Origin: Nakamurella panacisegetis | GTDB taxonomy: Bacteria > Actinomycetota > Actinomycetes > Mycobacteriales > Nakamurellaceae | DNA: 64,000 nucleotides | Direction of reading: 5' to 3' | NCBI RefSeq assembly: GCF_900104535.1 | Contig: NZ_LT629710.1 | Coordinates: 2,976,001-3,040,000 of the forward strand | Shown: piece after piece, positions 18,818 to 25,837 of the stretch | Layout of the letters: each line of letters opens with the position of its first letter | Position numbering within the stretch: the first letter of the stretch is position 1 | The notes under the pieces: model-generated | Told to the model about the DNA's origin: nothing | The model's database searches: none | What the model saw: the letters and a program-made list of their open reading frames with translations, nothing else | Translations under genes and position numbers: made by a program

Positions 18818-19093
18818 ATGTCGCTCGTCGGAATGGATGTTGATGTCGTCAAGGGGATCGGCAAGGATCTGGGGACCCAGGCCCAGGCGATCCAGACGTC
18901 GATCAACGCGATCAACAAGTTGCTGGACAACGCGAAGCAGAACTGGAAGGGCAAGGATTCCGACCACTTCGAGCAGCTCTGGCACGGGCAGTACCAGGGC
19001 CAGCTGCGCAAGATCCAGTCCGACATCGAGGATCTGGGCAAGGCCGCCATCAAGAACGCCGGTGAGCAGGAGCGCACCTCCAACTCCTACTGA
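18818..19093 (+). CDS. WXG100 family (Esx-like) secreted protein, copy 2
   Basis: This near-identical paralogue of the preceding gene also has 91 residues; it differs by M to L in GQYQGQ(M/L)RK and G to N near the C-terminus (TSNSY). The ATG at 18818 aligns with copy 1 and keeps the same AAAGGAG ribosome site; an in-frame TTG at 18800 would only add six residues. The WKG turn is conserved. It is driven by promoter P2 and is followed after 44 bases by a larger WXG100-fusion gene, which is probably co-transcribed. The two copies may raise dosage or form a pair with slightly different surfaces. Confidence 0.93.
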   Translation: MSLVGMDVDVVKGIGKDLGTQAQAIQTSINAINKLLDNAKQNWKGKDSDHFEQLWHGQYQGQLRKIQSDIEDLGKAAIKNAGEQERTSNSY

Positions 19094-19137
19094 TCGCCGG
19101 TCGGTAGGTCCTCGGGCAAGAAAGGATGGCGGTGACG

Positions 19138-20238
19138 ATGGCATTCGTCGGGATGGACCTGCAGGTGATCCGGCAGGTCGGGCGTGATCTGCAGACTCAG
19201 TCGCTGAATCTGCGCGGCGTCGTCACCACCGTCGATCGGACGGCCGGACGGGCGCGACAATCCTGGCACGGCCAGGATTCCGACCATTTCACGCAGCTGT
19301 GGACCGGTCAGTACCGGGCGATCATCGACGCGCTGGCCAAGGAGATCGACGAACTGGGGGCCAAGGCCCTCGGCAACGCCGACGCCCAGGACGCCACGAG
19401 CTCGTCGTACGACGGGAACGCCTCGGGTGTCAGCTCGGCCGGGTTGACCACGGCCGGGACCGGGACGGTGACGGATGGAAACGGCCATCCCAGCTACGTC
19501 CAGGTCAGCGGCCAGGGCAGCTACGGTCCGCTGGACTACCGAGGCACGGCCGGCGCCGGCGCCCAGGCCGACGCCCACGCCTCCGGCTCGATGGACGGCA
19601 ACACCATGTCCGGCTCGGCCGACGCCAGCGCCAGGGCCGGTGCCTGGGCTTCCGGTGACGCATCCCTGCACGCCGGACCCCTGAACGGCACCGCGCACGG
19701 CGACGCGTTCGCCGGCGCCCAGGCCAATGCCGACGCGTCCGGCCGCATCGGTCCGGACGGCGCCACCGGCCAGGCCCACGCCGGCGCCTTCGCCGGTGCC
19801 CAGGCCAACGCCGACGGCAACCTGTCCCTGGGGCCGGTCGGTGTCTCCGGCACGGCGAACGCCATGGCCGGCGCCTCGGCGACCGGATCGGTCAACGGCA
19901 CGATCAGTGCCACACAGGTCACCGGCGGCTTCAGCGGTGATGCCTTCGCCGGCGCCCGGGCCAGTGCGGGCTACACGACGTCGGTCCTGGGGATGAACAG
20001 CTCGACCACAGCATCGGCGTGGGCCGGCATCGGCGCCAAGGCGTCCGGTGACCTGGCTATCGGCTACGACGACGTGCATCTCGGCTTCGATGTGGGAGCC
20101 GGACTGGGGCTCGGTGCCGAGGTCGGCTTCGACGTCGACTTCAGTCCGAAGGACATGGTCAACGGCATCTCCGACACCGTCGGTGGCATCGCCAGCGTCG
20201 GCGACAGCGTCGTCCACGACATCAGCAGCTGGTTCTAG
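19138..20238 (+). CDS. WXG100-domain protein with long Gly/Ala-rich repeat tail, candidate secreted effector
   Basis: Residues 1-95 align with the two WXG100 proteins (MAFVGMDLQVI against MSLVGMDVDVV, SWHGQDSDHFTQLW at the turn, then SSSY). I therefore chose ATG 19138 rather than the ATG 12 bases earlier; AGAAAGGA lies about 12 bases before it. The remaining ~270 residues are rich in Gly, Ala, Asp and Ser. They hold imperfect repeats such as GDAFAGAQANADASG and GAFAGAQANADG, then a hydrophobic Gly-rich C-terminus. No enzyme motif or Cys is seen. A WXG100 module fused to a C-terminal region is the plan of larger type VII substrates; the tail could be a beta-solenoid, a surface adhesin or a membrane-active domain. 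I do not recognise it. Confidence 0.8.
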   Translation: MAFVGMDLQVIRQVGRDLQTQSLNLRGVVTTVDRTAGRARQSWHGQDSDHFTQLWTGQYRAIIDALAKEIDELGAKALGNADAQDATSSSYDGNASGVSSAGLTTAGTGTVTDGNGHPSYVQVSGQGSYGPLDYRGTAGAGAQADAHASGSMDGNTMSGSADASARAGAWASGDASLHAGPLNGTAHGDAFAGAQANADASGRIGPDGATGQAHAGAFAGAQANADGNLSLGPVGVSGTANAMAGASATGSVNGTISATQVTGGFSGDAFAGARASAGYTTSVLGMNSSTTASAWAGIGAKASGDLAIGYDDVHLGFDVGAGLGLGAEVGFDVDFSPKDMVNGISDTVGGIASVGDSVVHDISSWF

Positions 20239-20271
20239 AGATCAGTCCGCAACGAACGAAAGGCCATGGTC

Positions 20272-20769
20272 ATGTCGAACTCGACCATCAGATTCCCGAG
20301 TGAGGATTTCCCGGCACTGCCGGCGGTGTCCCTTGTGCTGCCTGAGGAATGGTCGGGCGTGGTGGTGCCGGCGACGGTGCTCGCCGCACACCGGCGCGTC
20401 GACGAAGGGCAGTTCGTCTCCAACGTGATCGTGCGTACCCAGCGGGTGGAGAACACCGTGGATCTCCAGACGGCCGCCGCCATCGTGGATGAGGGCGTGG
20501 CGTCCCTGGCCGACGTCCAGGACATCGGGCGGGCGATCATCGAGACCGCCGGGCGGAACGGCTACGCCCGGGAATTCGCCTTCCGTCATGCCGAGGCCGG
20601 AACCCTGGCCCAGTCCTGGCGCATCTTCGTGGTCGAACACGACGGTGTCACCGACCTGGTCGAGCTGGTCGGTACGGTCTCACCGGCCCGCACCCTGGAC
20701 CTGGCCGAGATCCGATCGATCATGGACACGGCGCTGATCGGCGACCGGCAACCGGCCGTCCGGTCCTGA
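20272..20769 (+). CDS. LpqN-like (PsbP/Mog1 fold) cytosolic protein
   Basis: ATG 20272 is preferred because GAAAGG sits eight bases upstream; ATG 20266 lies only two bases from it. The 165-residue protein has no signal peptide. Its pattern (VSLVLPEEWSGVVVP, FVSNVIVRTQRV, SWRIFVVEHDG, DLVELVGTVSP) resembles the LpqN/LpqT family fold, but without a lipobox. Small proteins of this kind often sit beside actinobacterial type VII genes, and a chaperone role for the WXG100 substrates is conceivable; that is inference. The stop codon is embedded in a strong hairpin (20761-20820). Confidence 0.55.
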   Translation: MSNSTIRFPSEDFPALPAVSLVLPEEWSGVVVPATVLAAHRRVDEGQFVSNVIVRTQRVENTVDLQTAAAIVDEGVASLADVQDIGRAIIETAGRNGYAREFAFRHAEAGTLAQSWRIFVVEHDGVTDLVELVGTVSPARTLDLAEIRSIMDTALIGDRQPAVRS

Positions 20770-20820
20770 CGTGGGCACCGCCCGGACGTCGGCGGGCCGG
20801 GCGGCGCCCACGTCGGACCG
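20761..20820 (+). terminator. Long GC-rich hairpin, possible attenuator or terminator
   Basis: Left arm CGGTCC-T-GACGTGGGC-A-CCGCCCGG pairs with right arm CCGGGCGG-C-GCCCACGTC-GGACCG. The stem is about 23 pairs with one bulge and one mismatch, around an 11-base loop. It covers the stop codon of the LpqN-like gene and ends 15 bases before the next start. There is no U-tract, so it may act as an mRNA stabiliser or attenuator between substrate genes and the FHA genes. Confidence 0.6.
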
Positions 20821-20835
20821 GATCAGGTGGTTGAC

Positions 20836-21736
20836 GTGACCGCGGCGATCTGTGGCGGCTGCGGTTCGGCGCCGCCGGTGGGGAGCTTGTTCTGCCCGCG
20901 TTGCGGTCGCGCGGCCGGTCCCCAGCGGTCGACGCCGGCCGTACGCCCCCTGCCGGTCGTCGGGATGGTGGGCGTCGACGCGGGCACCAGCCCCTGCCTT
21001 CCCTCGTCCCACCCCCGGCACGGGGCGGCTCCTCCGGAGCGGCCGCGTTCGCCCTACGGGATCGCGCTGCTCATCGACCTCGGGCCGCCCGTCGTCGTTG
21101 GTTCCCTGGCCGGCTGGGGTCGCTGGAGCGGCCGCCTCGGCGGTCCCCTGGTGCTCTGGCTGTCGGTCGTCGCCGGGTTGTACCTGCTGGTGTGGGTGGG
21201 CCTGCTGACGCGCGGCACCAGTCTCGGCCGGGCCCTCACCGGCACGTCACGCCGGATGCAGGAGGCGCGCCGTCGCGCCGCCGGGCAGGTCCCGGCGGTT
21301 CGGCCGGTTCCGATGGTTCGTCCGGTTCCGGTGGCGGTGTCAGCGGTCATCGCCCCCGCCGTGAGGCCGGCGCCGCCCCGGCCGGGGTTGGTTGGCCACC
21401 CGATCGCTCCCGCCTGGGCGGTCACCCTTGACGACGGACGGGCGGTTCCGCTGGCCGGACCGTCGGTCTTCGGTCGCGATCCGTCGCGTCGGCCCGGGGA
21501 GGGCGACGTTGCGCTGGTGGTCCTCCCGGGACGAGACACGCACCGTTTCCAAGACGCATGTCAGACTGGAGCCGGCCGGAGACGTCATGTTGGTCACCGA
21601 TCGCCACTCCACCAACGGAGTGGTGGTGATCACCGCCGGCATCGCCACCCGGTGTCGGGCCGGAGAACCGATGGTCGCCGGGCCCGGGTCGGTGGTGCGG
21701 TTCGGAGATCGGGAGATGCAGGTGCGCAGGGGATGA
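20836..21736 (+). pseudogene. Zinc-ribbon / membrane / FHA protein, frameshifted near 21528
   Basis: GTG 20836 is chosen with CAGGTGG before it; GTG 20827 is in frame too. The product starts with a zinc ribbon (ICGGCG ... FCPRCG), then two hydrophobic segments ending in TRGTSLGRALTG, which resembles an RDD domain. A C-terminal FHA domain follows. The FHA domain is split: ALVVLP is in the first frame, and DETRTVSKTHVRL...VTDRHSTNGVVV is in the next frame. One extra G in CCCGGG (21528-21530) explains it, and the paralogue downstream reads AVPDMTFSFSKTH across the same point. With the shift repaired the gene ends at 21736, overlapping the next ATG as ATGA. It is either a sequencing error or a recent inactivation. 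Confidence 0.75.
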
Positions 21737-22920
21737 CGTTCGTGCTGTTCGGCCAGATCACCGTCCTGGGTGAGGTGATGGCTGGGCGGCCACCGGGCGC
21801 CGAACAGCCGCTGGTCGATCCGGCCGGCCGACTGGTCATGCGCCCGGGCGACGGAGAGCAACCCGACCCGACGGATCTGCTGAGTGTGGCCGCCGGCGAG
21901 CTCGAACACCCGGACGACCAGGGCCGGGTCGTGTTCAACAGCGTCGGACTGCAGACCGTGATCACCCGGACGGCGAGCCGCCTTGGGTTGCTGGCCCACA
22001 GCGAAGCCGCCGGACAGTGGGCCGGAGAGATCCTGTTCCCCTGGATCACCGACCTCCTGGTCCGGCCCCGGGCCGGCCGGCGAGACCCGGGTGACATCCG
22101 GATTCTCTTCCTGGACCCCAACCTCCCGGCGTCGCAAGCCGGTCGCCAGTACGTCGACTTGGTCACCACCAGACACCTCGCGGCCGCGGATCTGGCCTGG
22201 GAACTTGTGCAGCGCATCGTGGCCCACCGGCACACGCTGCTCCCCGCGTCCGCGTCGGACCAACATCGCCAGCTCGCCGCGGTCGTCACCGCCGGGCGGC
22301 GGCCGGCCACGGAACCGGCCTGGTACGGACTTCCCTACGCGGCGGTGGAACGTCCTGGGGCCCAGGAGCCGGAGCCGTCCGGGTCCGCTGATCACACGAT
22401 GCGGATTGCCGCATCGCAGATCCGCAGTGCGCCCACCGTTGCCGGACCGTCAGCGTGGTCACCTCCGGGACCGGCCGTCCCCGAGGTGGGGCCGATACCG
22501 GTCGGAGCACCGGGGGAGATGATCACCGCTGTCCCGGGGGTCGGCCGCGCGGCAGAGGCCGGAGCCCACCCGACGGCCCGTCGTCGAGATATGGGCGGCA
22601 CGTTTCGGGTCGAACTCGACAGCGGGGAGATCGTGACCGTCGACTCGCCGACGCTGTTCGGCCGGGACCCGGCGCCGATGGACGGCGAACAGGCCGTCCT
22701 CCAAGCGGTTCCCGACATGACGTTCAGCTTCTCGAAGACGCATCTGCTGCTGACGCCGTCGGCCGCCGGCATCGTGGTGACCGACCGACATTCCACCAAC
22801 GGGGTCCTGGTCGAACACGGTGGCCAACTGTCGGCCTGCCCCCCGGGGGTGCCCACGCCGCTGACCTTGCCAGCCACCCTTCGACTCGGCGGCCGCCGCA
22901 TGCTGGTGACGCGGGCCTGA
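21733..22920 (+). CDS. Protein of unknown N-terminal domain with C-terminal FHA domain
   Basis: The ATG at 21733 overlaps the corrected stop of the previous gene (ATGA). The 395-residue product starts MTFVLFGQITVLGE and has a ~190-residue domain that I do not recognise, with short strands, WITDLLVRPR and IRILFLDPN. A disordered Pro/Ala linker follows, then an FHA domain with TLFGRDPAP, SFSKTHLLL and VTDRHSTNG, so the Ser-x-x-His and Asn residues are present. Without correction of the frameshift it would be read as the C-terminus of one long fused protein. It is the last gene of the secretion locus before a terminator and probably docks on phosphorylated partners. Confidence 0.8.
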   Translation: MTFVLFGQITVLGEVMAGRPPGAEQPLVDPAGRLVMRPGDGEQPDPTDLLSVAAGELEHPDDQGRVVFNSVGLQTVITRTASRLGLLAHSEAAGQWAGEILFPWITDLLVRPRAGRRDPGDIRILFLDPNLPASQAGRQYVDLVTTRHLAAADLAWELVQRIVAHRHTLLPASASDQHRQLAAVVTAGRRPATEPAWYGLPYAAVERPGAQEPEPSGSADHTMRIAASQIRSAPTVAGPSAWSPPGPAVPEVGPIPVGAPGEMITAVPGVGRAAEAGAHPTARRRDMGGTFRVELDSGEIVTVDSPTLFGRDPAPMDGEQAVLQAVPDMTFSFSKTHLLLTPSAAGIVVTDRHSTNGVLVEHGGQLSACPPGVPTPLTLPATLRLGGRRMLVTRA

Positions 22921-22928
22921 CCGAAAGA

Positions 22929-22955
22929 GGGCCCCGGCGCGTCGCGTCGGGGCCC
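22929..22955. terminator. Bidirectional terminator hairpin
   Basis: GGGCCCCG and CGGGGCCC pair perfectly around an 11-base loop, followed by TGTTT on the plus strand. It lies between the rightward secretion locus (ends 22920) and the leftward dehydrogenase gene (ends 22974), so it could stop both transcripts. Confidence 0.8.
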
Positions 22956-22973
22956 TGTTTCGTCCGGACGGCT

Positions 22974-24059
22974 CTACAGCACGACCACGCTGCGGAGCAC
23001 GTCCCCGTGGTCCATCTTGGCGAACGCGGATTCGATGTCGGTCAGCGCGATCTCCTCGGAGACGAACTTCTCCAGCGGCAACCGGCCCTGCAGGTACAGG
23101 TCGATCAGCACCGGGAAGTCGCGGGACGGCAGGCAGTCGCCGTACCAGGAGGACTTGAGAGAGCCACCACGGCCGAAGATGTCGATCAGCGGGATCTCCA
23201 GCTGCATGGTCGGGTTGGGGACACCGACCAGGACGACGGTGCCGGCCAGGTCGCGACCGTAGAACGCCTGCTTCCAGGTCTCCGGACGCCCGACGGCGTC
23301 GATGACGACGTCCGCACCGAAGCCGCCGGTGAGCCCCTGGATCGCCTCCACCACGTCACCGTCGGAGGCCAGGATGGTGTGGGTGGCGCCGAAGTCCTTG
23401 GCCCATTCCAGCTTCCGCTGGTCCATGTCGATCGCGATGATCTTGTTCGCACCGGCCAGCCGGGCACCGGCGATGGCCGCGTCACCGACGCCGCCGCAGC
23501 CGATGACGGCCACGCTGTCACCGCGGGTGACCGCGCCGGTGTTGATGGCCGCTCCGAGACCGGCCATCACACCGCAGCCGAGAAGGCCGGCGACGGTGGC
23601 CGGGGCGGTCGCGTCGACCTTGGTGCACTGGCCGGCCGCGACCAGTGTCTTCTCGATGAAGGCGCCGATGCCAAGGGCCGGGGAGAGTTCGGTGCCGTCC
23701 TCCAGGGTCATCTTCTGCTTGGCGTTGTGAGTGTTGAAGCAATACCAGGGACGGCCGCGAAGACAGGCACGGCACTGCCCGCAGACGGCGCGCCAGTTGA
23801 GGACGACGTAATCGCCCGGCGCGACGTCGGTGACACCGTCGCCCACCGCCTCGACGATGCCGGCCGCCTCGTGTCCGAGCAGGTAGGGGTAGTTATCGCC
23901 GATGCCACCGGTCTTGTAGTGCAGATCGGTGTGGCAGACGCCGCAGGCCTGGATCTTCACCACGGCCTCCCCGGGTCCGGGGTCGGGGACGACGACGGTG
24001 ACCAGTTCGACCGGCGCGTCCTTGGCACGTGAAATGACGCCCTGGACCTTCTGCGACAT
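22974..24059 (-). CDS. mscR: S-(hydroxymethyl)mycothiol dehydrogenase (mycothiol-dependent formaldehyde dehydrogenase)
   Basis: This 361-residue zinc-dependent medium-chain dehydrogenase oxidises the formaldehyde-mycothiol adduct with NAD+. It was recognised by its length and the start [19 protein letters not shown]. Catalytic zinc ligands are C42 (ACGVCHTD) and H63/E64 (LGHE); the structural zinc ligands are C93, C96, C99 and C107. The nucleotide fold reads [11 protein letters not shown]. The ATG follows AGGAGGA. Mycothiol is confined to Actinobacteria, which supports the taxonomic call. It is a single gene with its own leader of about 200 bases before the next leftward gene. A related class III alcohol dehydrogenase is the only alternative. 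Confidence 0.92.
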   Translation of the reverse strand: MSQKVQGVISRAKDAPVELVTVVVPDPGPGEAVVKIQACGVCHTDLHYKTGGIGDNYPYLLGHEAAGIVEAVGDGVTDVAPGDYVVLNWRAVCGQCRACLRGRPWYCFNTHNAKQKMTLEDGTELSPALGIGAFIEKTLVAAGQCTKVDATAPATVAGLLGCGVMAGLGAAINTGAVTRGDSVAVIGCGGVGDAAIAGARLAGANKIIAIDMDQRKLEWAKDFGATHTILASDGDVVEAIQGLTGGFGADVVIDAVGRPETWKQAFYGRDLAGTVVLVGVPNPTMQLEIPLIDIFGRGGSLKSSWYGDCLPSRDFPVLIDLYLQGRLPLEKFVSEEIALTDIESAFAKMDHGDVLRSVVVL

Positions 24060-24263
24060 CGTTCGTTCCTCCTGTTGTGCTCGGGACCGGCGTGCGGCGC
24101 GGCCGAGGTGATCGGGCGCACCTGCGGCGCCGTCCGAGCAGAGTAGCGCCTGGCGCCGACCCGACCCCGGCAGGCCGCCCGGGTCGGTCTTTGGCCGTTC
24201 GGCCCGACGCCCGCCGACCGTCATCTCGGATCCGCGGCGTCGTCGCGGACCGTGACGGTGCCG

Positions 24264-24464
24264 CTACCTCTCGACGAAGAAGTGCCAGCCGAGCCACCAC
24301 CAGAACACCACGACCGTCATGCGCGACGAGCGGTGCGACATGGTCGACCGCAGCACGGCCCCCAGCGTCCCGGCGCGTCCCGGCTCCGACGCGCCCCGCC
24401 ACTGCAACACGGCCAGACCCAGACCGCAGGCCACGAAAAGGGCGATGGTGAGAACCCTGGTCAT
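24264..24464 (-). CDS. Small membrane protein, DUF6186-like
   Basis: The 66-residue protein has one clear N-terminal hydrophobic segment (VLTIALFVACGLGLAVLQW) and a second near the C-terminus ending FWWWLGWHFFVER. That ending is typical of a small actinobacterial family of unknown function. Its ATG overlaps the stop of the upstream membrane-protein gene (ATGA), so the two are translated together. No function is known. Confidence 0.75.
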   Translation of the reverse strand: MTRVLTIALFVACGLGLAVLQWRGASEPGRAGTLGAVLRSTMSHRSSRMTVVVFWWWLGWHFFVER

Positions 24465-25075
24465 GGGGGCAACTCCGGTCGCCGACTCTCCTCCGCCGCT
24501 GGCGCCTGGGTCAGGGACCAGCGCACCAAGGTCACGCCGGTCGCCACCCAGACTCCGCCGGCGAGCACCCGCCAGAACCAGTGGCCCAGGGCCGGGTCGA
24601 TCAGATCGGACAGGGTCGGAAGACTGTTCCCCCGATGGCGAGCATCACCCAAGCCGTAGGCGGACAGCTCGACCAGGCAGGTGACGACGGCGGCCGACGA
24701 CCACGCGGCCACCGTCCGTCGCGGGAGGGTGCGGGCCGGTTGGCCCGTCGGCCCTGCGCCGCCGGGCCAGGTCAGGGCCATGACCGTGATGCCCGCGCTC
24801 GCCACCGCCACGATGTCGAGTCCGGAGTACCGGGGGGACAACCCCATCGCGGCGCCCACGACCCCGGCCCCGGCCACCGACATCGTCGCGGTGGGCCGGG
24901 CCCAGCCCACGCGATGGGCCCGGATCGGGTGCAGGTCGTCGACGATGAGCACGGCGCCCGCCGCGCCGAAGACCGCGGCCTCCACCAGCTGACGCCGGTA
25001 GAGGTGGAAGCCGGCGGCCAGCAACAGAATCACCGGTCCGAACCGCCATGGCCGCGCAGTGCGATCGGACCCCAT
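24461..25075 (-). CDS. Polytopic membrane protein of unknown function
   Basis: ATG 25075 (MGSDRTARPW) follows GGGGGAAG; upstream in-frame starts give a low-complexity Arg-rich leader that looks non-coding. The 204-residue product has about six hydrophobic segments, including FGPVILLLAAGFHLY and VLAGGVWVATGVTLV, and the phrase LSDLIDPALGHWFWR before the last helix. It pairs with the small DUF6186-like gene it overlaps and probably forms a complex with it. I recognise no enzyme or transporter signature. Confidence 0.75.
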   Translation of the reverse strand: MGSDRTARPWRFGPVILLLAAGFHLYRRQLVEAAVFGAAGAVLIVDDLHPIRAHRVGWARPTATMSVAGAGVVGAAMGLSPRYSGLDIVAVASAGITVMALTWPGGAGPTGQPARTLPRRTVAAWSSAAVVTCLVELSAYGLGDARHRGNSLPTLSDLIDPALGHWFWRVLAGGVWVATGVTLVRWSLTQAPAAEESRRPELPP

Positions 25076-25098
25076 GGCTTCCCCCGGACGGCCGTTGG

Positions 25099-25431
25099 TC
25101 AGCCGATGGTCTGCAGCTGCTGCGGGGGCCAGCGATCGGACCGGTCGGCGCCGGTCCGGATCGGCGTCACGTGGGCCGTGCGTCGCCCGAACTCGTCGTG
25201 CTCCCAGGTGGTGAGCCGCTCCAGGCCCAACCGTTGCAGGGTGACGTCGGCTTCCTCGTCGGTGGGAACCGGCCACGGCGCCACGGCCTGCTGAATGCCC
25301 TGCTCGTCGAGGATGAACACCGAGCCGCGGAACTCACCGGAACAGACCGGCCGGTCGTCGAATACCGGCAGGTCGACGTCGAAGACGGACGGCACCTGTT
25401 GGACGGCCCGGAGATGGACTGCGTATGTCAT
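25099..25431 (-). CDS. Conserved hypothetical protein
   Basis: ATG 25431 follows AAGGAAG with about seven bases spacing. The 110-residue product (MTYAVHLRAVQQVPSVFDVDLPVFDDRPV...) is soluble, acidic in the middle and Arg-rich near the end. It has no membrane segment or Cys pair, and I do not recognise its family. It precedes the membrane-protein pair by 23 bases and may share its transcript. Coding is supported by GC-rich third positions and the ribosome site rather than by a known domain. Confidence 0.55.
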   Translation of the reverse strand: MTYAVHLRAVQQVPSVFDVDLPVFDDRPVCSGEFRGSVFILDEQGIQQAVAPWPVPTDEEADVTLQRLGLERLTTWEHDEFGRRTAHVTPIRTGADRSDRWPPQQLQTIG

Positions 25432-25837
25432 CACGGCACTTCCTTCGGCTCCCGTCACGCGCCAGTCGATCATCGCCCTCGTGCTCACCGATCGTGGTTG
25501 CTCGGGCGCAGAACGACGCCAACCACGCCGCCACGGCCCGGCCGGTCCGGATCGCAGGAGAGGGTGATCGTCCGAACAATCGGCGAAGCAGCCAGGGGCA
25601 CAGGGACTTTCACCAACCACGGTACTCGGGTCGGCCGGGGAAAGACCTGAGCGATCCCGACGAATCGGAACCGGTATTCCCGGCCGTGCGGTTTCGAGGT
25701 CGCGGCCGAACGGGTGGGCCGCGACGCCCCCAGGAGTGCGGGGCGCGGCGGCTGGAGGACGGCAACGCGACAGCGGACGCCGTTCGGATCACGAGTCACC
25801 GAGCGGACCTCCGGCGCAGGTGACGACCGGAGCGCGG
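25432..25837. other. Non-coding stretch between fprA and the hypothetical-protein operon
   Basis: I see no convincing gene here; open frames on both strands are Arg/Pro-rich with poor codon pattern. A GC hairpin (CGCCCC 25725-25730 with GGGGCG 25740-25745) could end the leftward fprA transcript. The rest presumably holds the promoter of the leftward gene starting at 25431. Confidence 0.5.

Larger units (their letters stand above)
18396..19093 (+). repeat. Tandem direct repeat of 291 bp (18396-18686 and 18803-19093)
   Basis: Each copy runs from the ribosome-binding site through the whole WXG100 gene to its stop. By eye the two copies differ at five positions, clustered near the 3' end (one at the M/L codon and four in the final TSGSY/TSNSY codons). 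The 116 bases between copies hold the second promoter and share only the palindrome and promoter boxes with the region before copy 1. This suggests recent duplication or ongoing gene conversion. Confidence 0.9.

Noticed and set aside
20827-22920. A single 697-residue fusion protein spanning both FHA genes
   Set aside because: The middle (about 21530-21732) is Arg/His-rich nonsense in that frame, while the neighbouring frame gives a textbook FHA domain ending with an ATGA overlap; two genes with a frameshift fit better.
25432-25837. Possible extra genes in open frames on both strands
   Set aside because: Composition is Arg/Pro-rich, starts lack ribosome sites, and no family motif is visible.
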